From NCBI GenBank assembly GCA_041485165.1, contig JBGPJC010000001.1, forward strand, positions 21,982 to 85,981: 64,000 nucleotides of DNA, given 5' to 3'. Of this stretch, positions 1-9,491 are shown in pieces. Under the pieces are notes generated by a model. The model was given only the letters and a program-made list of their open reading frames with translations. It was not told the origin of the DNA and searched no databases. The DNA comes from JAAFGT01 sp041485165 (GTDB lineage Bacteria; Acidobacteriota; Terriglobia; Acidiferrales; UBA7541). The position numbers were made by a program, and so were the translations under genes. Numbering within the stretch: the stretch's first letter is position 1; every line of letters begins with the position of its first letter.

Positions 1-723
1 GAGGGTGGAGACAAATCCCGGCGTGGCAGCGTTTAGCCGCGTGTTTCCGTACAGCTCGCCGGTGATGCCCAGGGGCCCGCGCAAGGTGCGAGAAAAGGAA
101 ATATTCATTTGGAAGTAGTGGTCGAAGCCGGAGGAATTGGTGCGCCCGATCATAAAATAAGTTGCGTTACCGTCGAAATGTGTCCCCAACAAGTCTTTGC
201 TGGCTAGAAATGTGAAGCCATGATCCACGCGCCCCGAACCCAGCCCCTTCTGCGGGCTTGCGGAAAGAAACTTGGCCGCGTAGCTGAATGCCAGTGCCGG
301 GATGTGGGTGGTCTGGCGATAAAAGCGGATCTGTGGCCCCAACCAATTGTCGCCAAAGCCGCTCTGGGTGCCTGAAGTATCCGTCTGCGAAATAAAACTC
401 GTGGTAGTCCAGCGCAGTTCGATGTCGCAGAGCATCCCGAACTTCAGCAAGCCTCCGAAATCGTGCTGGTGCACGCCCCGGCCGGGCCAAGTGCGGTCCC
501 AACCGTATTCCAGCTCCAGCACGCCATACTGCGTGGTGTCGGCGGGATTGGCAATCGTGGGACGGTTCGGATTGGCAACGATGGCCGGCTTGGAGCAGCC
601 TGTCTGCCGGCCAATCCACTGCGCGCGGAGTTCTGCTGTCTCTGCAAAGATGAAAATCGCCACCGTAAGCAGACAGAGCAGTACGTTTCTGATTCGACGA
701 ATCGAATTCGTCCGTTCAATCAT
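1..723 (-). CDS. Putative outer-membrane beta-barrel protein (partial, runs off left edge)
   Basis: The frame is open from an ATG at 723 to base 1 without a stop, so 241 codons are visible and the C-terminus lies outside the window. The N-terminus is a clear Sec signal peptide: basic residues (IERTNSIRRIRN), a hydrophobic core (VLLCLLTVAIFIFA) and a likely cleavage after LRA. The mature part alternates hydrophobic and polar residues and is rich in aromatic and Gly residues (for example YGVLELEYGWDRTW, FGDNWLGPQIRFYRQTTH), as in transporter/porin-like barrels of the MetA-pathway type. I infer an outer-membrane barrel; the exact family and substrate are not known. It is transcribed away from the VOC gene at 839, so 724-838 holds both promoters. 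Confidence 0.6.
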   Translation of the reverse strand, partial: MIERTNSIRRIRNVLLCLLTVAIFIFAETAELRAQWIGRQTGCSKPAIVANPNRPTIANPADTTQYGVLELEYGWDRTWPGRGVHQHDFGGLLKFGMLCDIELRWTTTSFISQTDTSGTQSGFGDNWLGPQIRFYRQTTHIPALAFSYAAKFLSASPQKGLGSGRVDHGFTFLASKDLLGTHFDGNATYFMIGRTNSSGFDHYFQMNISFSRTLRGPLGITGELYGNTRLNAATPGFVSTL

Positions 724-838
724 GCATGGGTGTCCCGGCGAAGCGCATTCTACATCCTCCGCGGTTATAGGCTGAGCCAGTCTTCGCCCGGCAATGCCAA
801 AGGTGATTTTCATCGACCCAGAGGGGTATACTCCCCCG

Positions 839-1627
839 ATGCCAAACATCGATAAACATGCGCCGGGCGCGTTCTGCTGGATCGAGCTGGCCACTACAGA
901 CCAGAAGGCCGCCAAAGACTTTTACGGCTCACTATTCGGCTGGGGTGTAAGTGACATGCCCATGGGCCCCGGCGATTTCTACACCATGTTCAAGCTCGAC
1001 GGCCGCGACACCGGCGCCGCCTACACGCTGCGGCCGGACCAGCGCGCCCAGGGCGTTCCGCCGCACTGGATGATCTACATCGCGGTGGAGAGCGCCGACC
1101 AGACCGCTGCCCGTGCTGCGGAACTGGGGGCCAAGGTGTTCGCGCCTCCGTTTGACGTTTACGATGCGGGCCGCATGGCCGTGCTCCAGGATCCTTCCGG
1201 CGCGGTGTTCTCAATATGGCAGGCGAAGAAGAACACAGGGATCGGGATCGCCGGAGTCCCCGGAACACTCTGCTGGGCGGACCTGAGCACACCGGACACG
1301 GCAAGCGCCACACGCTTTTACTCCGGCCTGTTCGGCTGGAAGCTGACTGCGGGCGAAAAAGATACGTCCGGCTATCTGCACATCCAGAACGGCGAGACAT
1401 TTATCGGCGGAGTCCCGCCCGCCGCACACCGCGACCCCAGTGCGCCTCCGCACTGGCTGGCCTATTTCTACGTGGCCGACTGCGACGCTGTGGTGAACAA
1501 GGCGAAATCTCTTGGCGCGGCCGTATACCTGGAGCCCATGAGCATGGAAAATGTCGGCCGTTTTTCCGTGCTGGCCGACCCGCAGGGCGCGGTGTTCGCC
1601 GTCTTCCAAGAAACCAAGCGCGCCTGA
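839..1627 (+). CDS. VOC (glyoxalase/bleomycin-resistance-like) protein, two domains
   Basis: About 262 aa made of two tandem VOC modules. Each opens with a Trp-rich strand (GAFCWIELATTDQKAAKDFY and GTLCWADLSTPDTASATRFY) and ends with the same logic (MAVLQDPSGAVFSIWQ and FSVLADPQGAVFAVFQ). This duplicated form is common in the COG3324-type group of predicted lactoylglutathione-lyase-related enzymes. Substrate and metal cannot be assigned. An upstream in-frame ATG exists at 794. I prefer the ATG at 839 because it gives the usual short N-terminus before the first strand and has GAGGGG about 12 bases upstream. Confidence 0.85.
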   Translation: MPNIDKHAPGAFCWIELATTDQKAAKDFYGSLFGWGVSDMPMGPGDFYTMFKLDGRDTGAAYTLRPDQRAQGVPPHWMIYIAVESADQTAARAAELGAKVFAPPFDVYDAGRMAVLQDPSGAVFSIWQAKKNTGIGIAGVPGTLCWADLSTPDTASATRFYSGLFGWKLTAGEKDTSGYLHIQNGETFIGGVPPAAHRDPSAPPHWLAYFYVADCDAVVNKAKSLGAAVYLEPMSMENVGRFSVLADPQGAVFAVFQETKRA

Positions 1628-1647
1628 TTCGCGCACAGCAGAGACCG

Positions 1648-1950
1648 TCAAGCGAGCAGGTTGAACTCGCCGATGCAAGTCTCCCGGAGGGTCAAGGCTT
1701 CGCACTCCCGGTCCAGCGCGTCAAATTCCTCCTTCCACTGCGCCTGAAAAGCGGTGCAGGTCTCCAGTGAGCGCCAGTAATCGCAGGTGAGGTACCGGCC
1801 AGGAAGGCCGCGATCCTTGAGCAGTTCGGTCCGCACGTAGCCGGGCGCGCGTTGAAAAAGTTTCGCCCAGGCCCCTGCAGGCCCATACTCCTCTTCGAAT
1901 CGCGCCTGGCATTCATTCTTGATTTCGAACGACCAGATGCGCACGTACAC
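1648..1950 (-). CDS. Antibiotic biosynthesis monooxygenase (ABM)-like protein
   Basis: A 100-aa alpha+beta protein. The N-terminus MYVRIWSFEIKNECQARFEE, followed by PGYVRTELLKD and the CDYWRSLETCTAFQ segment, matches the ferredoxin-like ABM fold (strand, helix, then a strand carrying W and S before a helix). Members are small homodimeric oxygenases or heme/quinone-related proteins, but many have no known substrate and none can be named here. The gene is convergent with the VOC gene, with about 20 bp between the two stops. Confidence 0.65.
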   Translation of the reverse strand: MYVRIWSFEIKNECQARFEEEYGPAGAWAKLFQRAPGYVRTELLKDRGLPGRYLTCDYWRSLETCTAFQAQWKEEFDALDRECEALTLRETCIGEFNLLA

Positions 1951-2164
1951 GCTGCACCCCTTGCGGTTATTTCACCGGCTGGGCTCATGGAAGAAATCAT
2001 CTAAACTCGGCGCCCGCTGCTCACCGCCGTCCCGCCAGGGGTGTAGCCTACCGCAAAGTGGCAAAATGGCGCCCATTCTTCCGGAACTCTTCGGAAAAAC
2101 ATTTGATGTGGCACCTAAGTCCGTGCCTGGTCGAGTGGGAATCCGACAGGGGAATTCTTCACGA

Positions 2165-2923
2165 TTACTGGCCGGCGCCTTCGGCGCAGCGCTTAATTGC
2201 GCGGAGCCACATGACCCGAATCAATGCGCTGCCGGGATAAATCACCCGCCAGTAATATCCGAATTTGCGCCGCGTGGAAGCATCCGTGGCGTACACGCGC
2301 GTCTCGGTGGTGACCACGCAGGCGCCGGGGCCATCGTCCGAGACCAGGAAGTTCATCGCGGCGATGGCAAAGCCGGGCGCGTGCGCGGCCTTGAAGTCTT
2401 GAGGTACCGGGGGCCTGCCGAGCCTGAACCCGGGTGGAGTGGCTACGGCTGTCCCGACGACAATCTCCCGTCCTGCCCTCTCCGCCAGCAGCACAAAGCC
2501 CGTCCGAGTGGCGACTTCGAGCAGCGGCAAGCGCTCCGAAGGGTTCAGGATGCTCTCCGGGCCGGGACGGCCGAAGCGGCGGATCCAGGTCAGCGTGCGG
2601 AACAACAGGATCTCGTCCGCCCGCACTCTCTTTATGGCCGTGTACGTTCGGCTGCAGGACGCCGCGACGCGGCTGGAGTGGAACTCGCCGAATTGCCATA
2701 CCGGCGTGAATTGATCTAGCTCCGTCTGCGCCTCGGCGATCCGTGTCTCTTTGGCCGGCCATTGGAGGCCCACGCTGGCGAGGAGTATAGCGCCTCCCAA
2801 CACAACGGCTGCGCGCGCCCGATTGGCGATGCCAAGAAATTTCAGCGGCTTCAGCAGCGAAATACAGGCCAGGAGAGCGGTGATCAGCCCCAAGTAGACC
2901 AGTACCGAAGGAAAGACTTTCAT
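2165..2923 (-). CDS. Hypothetical membrane-anchored protein
   Basis: 252 aa, not recognised as a family member. The first 60 residues hold two strongly hydrophobic segments (about 5-25 and 38-53), followed by a soluble domain. In that domain RTYTAIKRVRADEILLFRTLTWIRRFGRPGP resembles the start of an SRPBCC/polyketide-cyclase-like fold: 'a tendency for perturbation' cannot be read, only helix/strand alternation. The C-terminal part (TETRVYATDASTRRKFGYYWRVIYPGSALIRVMWLRAIKRCAE) looks like the last strand and long helix of such a fold, so an SRPBCC-like domain behind a two-helix anchor is my best guess. The gene stands alone between the ABM gene and a tRNA. Confidence 0.5.
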   Translation of the reverse strand: MKVFPSVLVYLGLITALLACISLLKPLKFLGIANRARAAVVLGGAILLASVGLQWPAKETRIAEAQTELDQFTPVWQFGEFHSSRVAASCSRTYTAIKRVRADEILLFRTLTWIRRFGRPGPESILNPSERLPLLEVATRTGFVLLAERAGREIVVGTAVATPPGFRLGRPPVPQDFKAAHAPGFAIAAMNFLVSDDGPGACVVTTETRVYATDASTRRKFGYYWRVIYPGSALIRVMWLRAIKRCAEGAGQ

Positions 2924-3098
2924 ATTCCGCTGAGTCTTCAGTTCATCGCCGCACGAAGAAGAGTCCAGCCGGCGAAGCGAGCGCGCTCCACGCTGTACCC
3001 ATCTCGCTCATAAGAATTAGGACCCCACTCCCGCGCACCGACAAAGGTTAGGTCGCCCCGAGTATGTTAGTCTAGTGGAAATCGTCCGTTGAACCGCC

Positions 3099-3175
3099 GG
3101 GCCTGTAGCTCAGATGGATAGAGCAGCGGTTTCCTAAACCGCGTGTCGGGAGTTCGACTCTCCCCAGGCCCACCA
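3099..3175 (+). tRNA. tRNA-Arg (anticodon CCU)
   Basis: A complete cloverleaf can be folded by eye. The acceptor stem pairs 3099-3105 with 3165-3171. The D arm is GCTC/GAGC (3108-3111 with 3121-3124). The anticodon stem is GCGGT/ACCGC around the loop TTCCTAA (3131-3137), which puts CCT at positions 34-36. The T arm is GGGAG/CTCCC around TTCGACT. The discriminator A and a genome-encoded CCA end at 3175. It would read AGG codons. Confidence 0.97.
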
Positions 3176-3258
3176 TGTTTCCAAACTGCGTGTCGGTGGC
3201 TCCGCACCTTTCGCGGCGAAGGATTGTGCACCCGGCCGTAGTTCCTGTGGTAACTCTC

Positions 3259-4656
3259 TCAGAGAACCCCCACCATATTCCAGTAACCCACCGCGATGAC
3301 CAGAGTGACCGCCGCGATTAACGCATAGGCGCTGGCCAGACGGGCCCGCTGGCCGGCGCTGAAAGCTTGTCCCTCGGTGATTCCCTCCCCCATGGCGATC
3401 CAGATGTTCTGATACGACACCCAGAACGGCACACTGGCCAGGAGCAGCGGCGCAACCACCAGCAACGGGCGAATCCCGGCCGTAGAAGCCACATCCACGA
3501 TGGGCAGGAAGAGCACGGATATGGCGATAAACCCGCTGGGGTCCAGAAATCTAAGCAGCAGCATGGCCACGGCCAGCACCAGAAAAAATGCCACCGGTCT
3601 GAAGGTAAGCTGCTTCACCACCGGCACGGCGTAGCTGGTGAGCAAGTCGGTCATCTTGTATTCCTGGACGACGTTGGCCAGGCTGAAGATTCCGCCGAGG
3701 AAAAGCATCAGTGTCCAGGAAACGCCGGTCCCGATGTCCTTGTCGCCCACGATCCCAAACATGGTGAATACTGCCAGGCCCAGCATGCCAATCAAAAACC
3801 CGGGCAGATAGTGGATGCGATCTGTGGCCCAATAGGCGATGGAAACCAGGACGACAGCCGCGGTGATGAGCTCGTCCCGCTTGATGGCGCCGAGCGCGTG
3901 CAGTTCCCGCTTGGCGAACGCGCTGGAGACTTCCAGGCGCGATTCCGGCCGCAACACCAGCGGATTCACCGCAATCAACAGCACACAGAGAAGCAGGGTG
4001 GGAAATGCCAGCACCTGCGCGTAGCTCAGCCAGCTCAAGGCCAGTTGCTTGGACTGGAAGAGTGAATCCACCACCGGGCCAAACAACGAGCCGTAAAGAA
4101 ACGCGCAGCCGGGAACCACAGCCATCTCAATGGCCGAGATCATGATCAACGCCGCGCCGCGGCTGCGTGGCGCCAGCTCCAGCGACTGCACCAGTGCCCA
4201 GGCAATGGGCACGATGATTGCCGTGCGCACGGTCATCGAAGGGATGCCCAGCGCCAGGACCAGCCCGATCACAAAAAATGCCGAAAGGATTCCCCGGTAG
4301 GTCGCGGGAAAAAGCGAAAGGATGTAGTAAGCCAGCCGCCGCGCCAGGCCGGTGCGCTGCATGGCAAACCCGTAGAAAAGCACGCAGAGCAGAATCCAGA
4401 ACTGCGGGCTGGCAAAGCCGCCCAGCACCAGAGGCACGCGGATCCCGGCCAGAATCATCAGCGCCATCATCAGCACGGATGCCACGCCGTTGTTCATCAC
4501 TTGGAAGGCCCACAGCAAGACCGTAAAGGCGGAGATGGCTACGACGTATTGCGCCGGCCGGGGAAGGACGCGGAGTGGAGGCAAAACCAGGATCGCCAGA
4601 CCGGCCGCGGCCGCAACGCCGAATCCGATCCACCTGGATTTCATCTGAGAACTCAT
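3259..4656 (-). CDS. SLC13/DASS-type anion symporter (CitT/ArsB-like permease)
   Basis: About 465 aa, almost entirely hydrophobic, with roughly a dozen transmembrane segments. Features such as GIPSMTVRTAIIVPIAWALVQ in the first half and SWTLMLFLGGIFSLANVVQE plus FLDPSGFIAISVLFLPIVDV in the second half fit the paired re-entrant hairpin layout of the divalent anion:Na+ symporter superfamily. The substrate (di/tricarboxylate, sulfate or similar) cannot be told. An in-frame GTG lies upstream at 4695. I chose the ATG at 4656 (MSSQMKSRW), which has an AGG-type site and removes a short non-typical extension. It is divergent from the ligase gene at 4924. Confidence 0.8.
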   Translation of the reverse strand: MSSQMKSRWIGFGVAAAAGLAILVLPPLRVLPRPAQYVVAISAFTVLLWAFQVMNNGVASVLMMALMILAGIRVPLVLGGFASPQFWILLCVLFYGFAMQRTGLARRLAYYILSLFPATYRGILSAFFVIGLVLALGIPSMTVRTAIIVPIAWALVQSLELAPRSRGAALIMISAIEMAVVPGCAFLYGSLFGPVVDSLFQSKQLALSWLSYAQVLAFPTLLLCVLLIAVNPLVLRPESRLEVSSAFAKRELHALGAIKRDELITAAVVLVSIAYWATDRIHYLPGFLIGMLGLAVFTMFGIVGDKDIGTGVSWTLMLFLGGIFSLANVVQEYKMTDLLTSYAVPVVKQLTFRPVAFFLVLAVAMLLLRFLDPSGFIAISVLFLPIVDVASTAGIRPLLVVAPLLLASVPFWVSYQNIWIAMGEGITEGQAFSAGQRARLASAYALIAAVTLVIAVGYWNMVGVL

Positions 4657-4923
4657 CGCGGTGCCTGCAACTGGCGAGACAGCGATGAGCAGCACCCCTT
4701 CATCTGCGACCCGCGCCCCGTGACGTCTTGCACAGCATTCTTGCGGGCGAATATATCATCACTGTCCTCTCTTCCAGGAATTCAGGCCTAAAAACAGGGC
4801 GCGACACTCCGGCGATTCAAGTACAATTTTGTCCGCTGTCCATCTCGAGCCGCGGGCGAATGGAGCCCGGAAATCAGGAAGTAATTTCGGCTCACCACAC
4901 TCGCAAGAGATCGGAAGGCTGGG

Positions 4924-6222
4924 ATGCCCTACTTCGACCGTGCCGTCGAGACCATGCCGCGCGAGCGGCTGCAGGCCATGCAGCTCGAAAAGCTGCGCGC
5001 GGTTATTTCCCAGCTTCTCGGGCGCAACCGTTTTTACACCAATAAATGGAAAGAGGCCGGCGTCGCGCCGGGAGACATCCGCTCGCTAGCGGACCTGGTG
5101 CGACTTCCCTTCACCACCAAGGCGGAGCTGGTCCAGGCGCAAGCTGATGCGCCGCCGTTCGGAACCAATTCGACCTTCCCGGAGACCGAGTACACGCGTT
5201 TTCACCAGACGTCGGGCACCACGGGCGCGCCTCTGCGCGTCCTGGACACGCAGGAGAGTTGGGACTGGTGGGGCAAGTGCTGGGGGTATGTACTCTCCGG
5301 CGCCGGCGTTACCTCCGCGGACCGCCTCTTCCTGGCTTTCGCCTTCGGCCCGTTCATTGGCTTCTGGGCCGCCGTGGAGGGAGCGAAACGCGTTGGGGCC
5401 ACGATGATCCCCGGTGGCGGATGGGATTCGCTCCAGCGCCTGCATATGATGCGCGAGCTGCGCGCCACGGCGATCTGCTGCACCCCCACCTACGCCTTGC
5501 GCCTCGCTGATGTCGCCCGGCAGGAGAATTTCGATCTGAGCTCGATCCCCATCCGCACGCTAGTCCACGCCGGAGAACCCGGCGCAAATGTCGCGCACAC
5601 CAAGGCGCGCATCGAGGCCGCCTGGGGCGCCAAGTGCTTCGACCACGCGGGTGCGTCCGAAGTGGGCGCGCACAGCTTCGAATGCGAAGTCCAGCCCGGC
5701 GGGATCCACGTCATCGAAAGCGAATTCATCGCCGAGGTGGTCGACCCTCAGACCGGGCGAGAAACGCCCCCAGGTGCAATCGGCGAGCTGGTGATTACCA
5801 ATCTGGGCCGCCCCGGATTCCCCGTGGTCCGCTATCGCACCGGGGACCTGGTGCGCATGAATCTGGCTCCCTGCGCGTGCGGCCGCACCTTCGCGCGTCT
5901 CGATGGCGGCTTGCTGGGACGCAGCGACGACATGGTGACCATCCGCGGCGTCAACGTTTACCCCACCGCCATCGAAAATGTAATCCGTCAGTTCGCGAAA
6001 GTGGAGGAGTTCCAGATAACGGTAACGAGACGGCGGGAGATGCAGGACCTGGAAATACAGATCGAGATCGCGAATGCCGCGGATGCGGAGAGCATGCGGG
6101 CTCGCGTCGAACAGGCCATCCAGCACGCGCTCTCACTGCGTCCCACGGTCAGCTTGGCGGCGCCGGGAACTCTTCCCCGCTATGAAATGAAGGCCCGGCG
6201 CCTTCGGCGGCTCGACGGTTAG
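4924..6222 (+). CDS. Phenylacetate-CoA ligase family adenylate-forming enzyme
   Basis: 432 aa, the usual length of PaaK-type ligases. The phosphate-binding motif TSGTTG lies at residues 96-101, YRTGD follows in the middle, and the hinge region reads GRSDDMVTIRGVNVYPTAIE, typical of PaaK and its relatives. These enzymes activate an aromatic or related acid as an acyl-AMP and then transfer it to CoA. The presence of a CACG pair before the hinge also fits the family. No other phenylacetate-degradation genes are nearby, so the true substrate is open. Its stop overlaps the end of the convergent TonB receptor gene by 4 bp. Confidence 0.85.
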   Translation: MPYFDRAVETMPRERLQAMQLEKLRAVISQLLGRNRFYTNKWKEAGVAPGDIRSLADLVRLPFTTKAELVQAQADAPPFGTNSTFPETEYTRFHQTSGTTGAPLRVLDTQESWDWWGKCWGYVLSGAGVTSADRLFLAFAFGPFIGFWAAVEGAKRVGATMIPGGGWDSLQRLHMMRELRATAICCTPTYALRLADVARQENFDLSSIPIRTLVHAGEPGANVAHTKARIEAAWGAKCFDHAGASEVGAHSFECEVQPGGIHVIESEFIAEVVDPQTGRETPPGAIGELVITNLGRPGFPVVRYRTGDLVRMNLAPCACGRTFARLDGGLLGRSDDMVTIRGVNVYPTAIENVIRQFAKVEEFQITVTRRREMQDLEIQIEIANAADAESMRARVEQAIQHALSLRPTVSLAAPGTLPRYEMKARRLRRLDG

Positions 6223-9200
6223 AACGAGAGCTTGGCGGCAAACTGGAGCTGCCGAGGATTGAAAGTGGTCCTCGGGCTGCCGAACCCCGGATTAGCTGGG
6301 TCCGCAACTCCATCTTTGTAGTGCCGGGGGGTACCTCCGATGAAATCCGGCGCAAAGTACACACTGAATACCTCGTCCACGTTTGCGCGGTTGAACAGAT
6401 TGAACACCTCAGCGATCACCTGAATTCTCATCCGCTCTTTAATCCGGAAATACCGGGAAAGACGAAGGTCCGCGGACACCAGCTTGTCGCCGAAATATGT
6501 ATTCCTCGCGGCGAGCCCCACGCGGTCGGTCACCGGATTGGTGTCGTTATTCACGTCAAACCCCGCAAAGATGGTGAAGGGGCGCGCGGCCTGCGCGGTG
6601 ATAATGCTGCTCACTTCGAATTGCCGGAGAAAGGTCTTCTCCGGTCCCGTGGCGACAAAGTTGGCGATGAACCGGTGGCGAACATCCTGGTTCGAGTTGG
6701 CCCGCTCCAGGTTTCTCTTGAACAGATTCTGCGGGGTGCTGACGAACGTGGTGAAGGTCCCGTCATCCAGCGTCTTCGAAAAAGTGTAGTTGGCGTTCAG
6801 CCGGAAATACTTGCCGGCCTTTTCGCTGGCCTGAAGCGTGAAGCCATGGTAGATGGAGTTGCCGCTGTTGTCCGTGAAGTAGAAAAGGCCGGCGTTGTAT
6901 TCCGGTCCATTGAACAAGGCCTTGCCGTTCGGGAGCGTCGCGCCACCGGTGCAGTTGACGAGGATGTCGTTCTTGGGATTTCGCGTCTGCGTGGCGCCCA
7001 CTGGGCAGGAGACGTTTAAGTTCTCGGCGCGCACCAGCTTGTGCGCGGAAACAAATAGATACCCGGCGCTGACCGTCAGGCCCCTTCCAATTTCGCGGTC
7101 GATCTCCAGGCTGGCCTGTTCGGAATAGGATGTGCGGCTGTTGGGATCCACCCCGTCTGCGGCCACCGTGTTCAGAAACCTCCCCGTGGTAGCAGGGTTG
7201 GGAGGAAAGAAAAAGTTCGGGGGGACCTGGCCCGCAGCGACCGGGCCACCCGGGCCCATTCCCCCGACGAGAAAGTTACGGGCATCAACCGCCGCATTCG
7301 ACAAAAAGCCAGGCCCTCCAGGAACCGTGGGGTCCTGGTTGAGACTATATCCCGCAGTGTTCGCGCCTTGCCGCGAGCCCGGAAAGGCGGCCTGATCACA
7401 AGGAGCGCCAGGAGCAATGGCCGTGTTGGTAGAATCAAATATGTGGCAGATCTGCGACGGCGGCCGTTGCGGAGAAGTCACGAAGAAGAAACCAAGATTG
7501 TAACGGTCGTAGAACAGCCCGCCTCCGGCGCGAATGACCGTGTGTTTGTCCGGGGAGTAGGCCAGGCCGAATCTGGGCGCAAAGTTATTCAGGTCGTGTT
7601 TGACTTGTTGGGTAAGACCTCCCTCGAAATCCCACCGCAAGCCGTAGTTCATCGTCAGCTTGGGAGTGACCTTCCACTGATCCTGGGCAAAGAATCCATA
7701 ATAAGAGTGGTTCAGGTGGACCCTGAAGTCTTCCGCGCGGGAAGGCAGAAATGCGTTTTCAAAAGTTGTCGGGATAACCGGTGGAAGACTGCCCTCAGCG
7801 ACCGGGCCGTTTCCCAGCGGTGCCCCCCAGAAGATAATCGGCACTCCATTGAGCACCGGCGGGAGCGGACACACATCCCCGGGGTTGGGTGATGGCGCTA
7901 TCATCGCCGCCGGGTTCACGAAGTTGGCAAAGGCCACCAGGCAGTTGATCCCCGGGACAATGATGCGCATGGGGGTGAATCCGGGCCAGAGGACCTTATC
8001 GCGGAGGAAGTTCGTGTCCACACCGAAATTCACAACGTGAGAGCCCTTGACCCAGGACACGGTGTCCGAGAACTGCAGGCGGGACTCGCCGATAAAATCG
8101 AATACTCCGAAGTTGTGGCCAAACAAGAGCGAGTTGGGGATGTCCAGGTTGGGCTGGCCGGTAACTCCGGGGAAGTCATACGACCGGTGAGCGAACTGGA
8201 ACAAGAAAGTATTGATAAAGTTTGGTTTGAGCTGCGAAGAGAGCATCGCAACCACAGACTGATCGCGAAGGAAGAGGTTATGCCCGCTGCTCGGGGCGCC
8301 GATGCCGCCCCCATCCAGCGTGTTTCCTACCAGCACATTCAAGTCGCGGGCATCCAGAACGTTGTAGCGCACCGTCAGCCGGTGCTTGTCAGTGAGTTGG
8401 TGATCGAGCTTGATAAAGCCGTTATCGGTGTCGGCGGTCTTGAGGACGTTGAGATTTTCGTTCGCGCCTCCCACCGTGTTTGGCAGAAGGGCGGTCTTGG
8501 CCAGATTGATGAGTGTCAGGTCGTTCCTGAGAGTGGCCGGGAAGGTTGGCGCCTCGCCCCGCCGCTGGCCTTCGTAGTTCATGAAGATAAAGGTCTTGTC
8601 CTTCTTGATTGGACCTCCGAGAGTAACGCCGAACTGGTTTTGCCGCAGAGTATTTGGCAGCGGCGCGGGCAGCAGGAGCGATCGCGCGTTCGTGGCGTTG
8701 TTTTGCAGGTAGTCATACACCGAGCCGTGCCACTCATTCGTGCCCGACTTGGTGACGATGTTCACGATCCCGCCGAGCGCCCGGCCATAATCCGCTCCAA
8801 AACTGTTGTTCACCACACGGAACTCGCTGACCGCTTCCTGCGAGGGCGTGCCCCGTTGGGAAGACGTCACCGTATTGATGGTATCCGCGCCATCCACGGT
8901 GACGATATTGCTGAAGTCGCGCATGCCGCCAAAGGAGACGCGGGTGACCTCAAACTCCGTGAACGTGGACTGCAAGCTGGTCCGCCCGGTGGCAACTCCC
9001 GGGGTCAGGAGAGCGAAATCAGTGAATAATCTGCCGCTGATGGGAAGGGATCCGATCTGGTTGGAATCAATGACCTGGCTGATTTCAGTGCGCGAGGGTT
9101 CGACAGGCGGCGCTTCGCCGGTGACCGTGACTTGTTCACCGCGCGAGGCGACTTTCAAGGTCACGTCGATGGTGGCCGTCTGGCCCACACTCAATGTGAT

Positions 9201-9491
9201 CCCGGTCTGCGTGTAACTCGCGAAGCCGGTATAGGCGACCTTCAGCTCGTAGCGCCCAGGAGGCAGACTGGGTAACACGTAAAACCCGGAGTCATTGGAG
9301 GTCGCGGTGTAGACACGATTGGTGTCCATCTCCCGCAGGGTGAAGGAGGCCTTGGCAACCGAGCCTCCGCTCTCGTCCCGCACGGTCCCGTTGAGTTGGG
9401 CGAAGCCGGTGACCTGGGCGGAAGCGCACGGCGCCTGCAGGGCCAGAATCGCCACAACAACCAAGGCACTCCAATTCCAAGCTGATTTCAT
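6219..9491 (-). CDS. TonB-dependent receptor, Oar-like, with carboxypeptidase-regulatory N-terminal domain
   Basis: 1090 aa. A signal peptide ends near APCASA (residue 25). A carboxypeptidase-regulatory-like Ig domain follows (about 28-115: LNGTVRDESGGSVAKASFTL, then SGFYVLPSLPPGRYELKV). Next come a TonB plug (about 120-270, including VDGADTINTV and GGIVNIVTKSGTNEWHG) and a very long beta-barrel. The last residue is Phe (AAKLSF), typical of BAM-inserted barrels. Such Oar-like receptors are strongly expanded in Acidobacteriota and are thought to import polymers or other large ligands. No ligand-specific partner is adjacent. The TetR gene upstream in the opposite direction is a possible regulator, by position only. 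Confidence 0.92.
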   Translation of the reverse strand: MKSAWNWSALVVVAILALQAPCASAQVTGFAQLNGTVRDESGGSVAKASFTLREMDTNRVYTATSNDSGFYVLPSLPPGRYELKVAYTGFASYTQTGITLSVGQTATIDVTLKVASRGEQVTVTGEAPPVEPSRTEISQVIDSNQIGSLPISGRLFTDFALLTPGVATGRTSLQSTFTEFEVTRVSFGGMRDFSNIVTVDGADTINTVTSSQRGTPSQEAVSEFRVVNNSFGADYGRALGGIVNIVTKSGTNEWHGSVYDYLQNNATNARSLLLPAPLPNTLRQNQFGVTLGGPIKKDKTFIFMNYEGQRRGEAPTFPATLRNDLTLINLAKTALLPNTVGGANENLNVLKTADTDNGFIKLDHQLTDKHRLTVRYNVLDARDLNVLVGNTLDGGGIGAPSSGHNLFLRDQSVVAMLSSQLKPNFINTFLFQFAHRSYDFPGVTGQPNLDIPNSLLFGHNFGVFDFIGESRLQFSDTVSWVKGSHVVNFGVDTNFLRDKVLWPGFTPMRIIVPGINCLVAFANFVNPAAMIAPSPNPGDVCPLPPVLNGVPIIFWGAPLGNGPVAEGSLPPVIPTTFENAFLPSRAEDFRVHLNHSYYGFFAQDQWKVTPKLTMNYGLRWDFEGGLTQQVKHDLNNFAPRFGLAYSPDKHTVIRAGGGLFYDRYNLGFFFVTSPQRPPSQICHIFDSTNTAIAPGAPCDQAAFPGSRQGANTAGYSLNQDPTVPGGPGFLSNAAVDARNFLVGGMGPGGPVAAGQVPPNFFFPPNPATTGRFLNTVAADGVDPNSRTSYSEQASLEIDREIGRGLTVSAGYLFVSAHKLVRAENLNVSCPVGATQTRNPKNDILVNCTGGATLPNGKALFNGPEYNAGLFYFTDNSGNSIYHGFTLQASEKAGKYFRLNANYTFSKTLDDGTFTTFVSTPQNLFKRNLERANSNQDVRHRFIANFVATGPEKTFLRQFEVSSIITAQAARPFTIFAGFDVNNDTNPVTDRVGLAARNTYFGDKLVSADLRLSRYFRIKERMRIQVIAEVFNLFNRANVDEVFSVYFAPDFIGGTPRHYKDGVADPANPGFGSPRTTFNPRQLQFAAKLSF

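Noticed and set aside
347..775. Open frame on the + strand over the left-edge gene
   Set aside because: It is antisense to a frame with a clear signal peptide and has no domain features.
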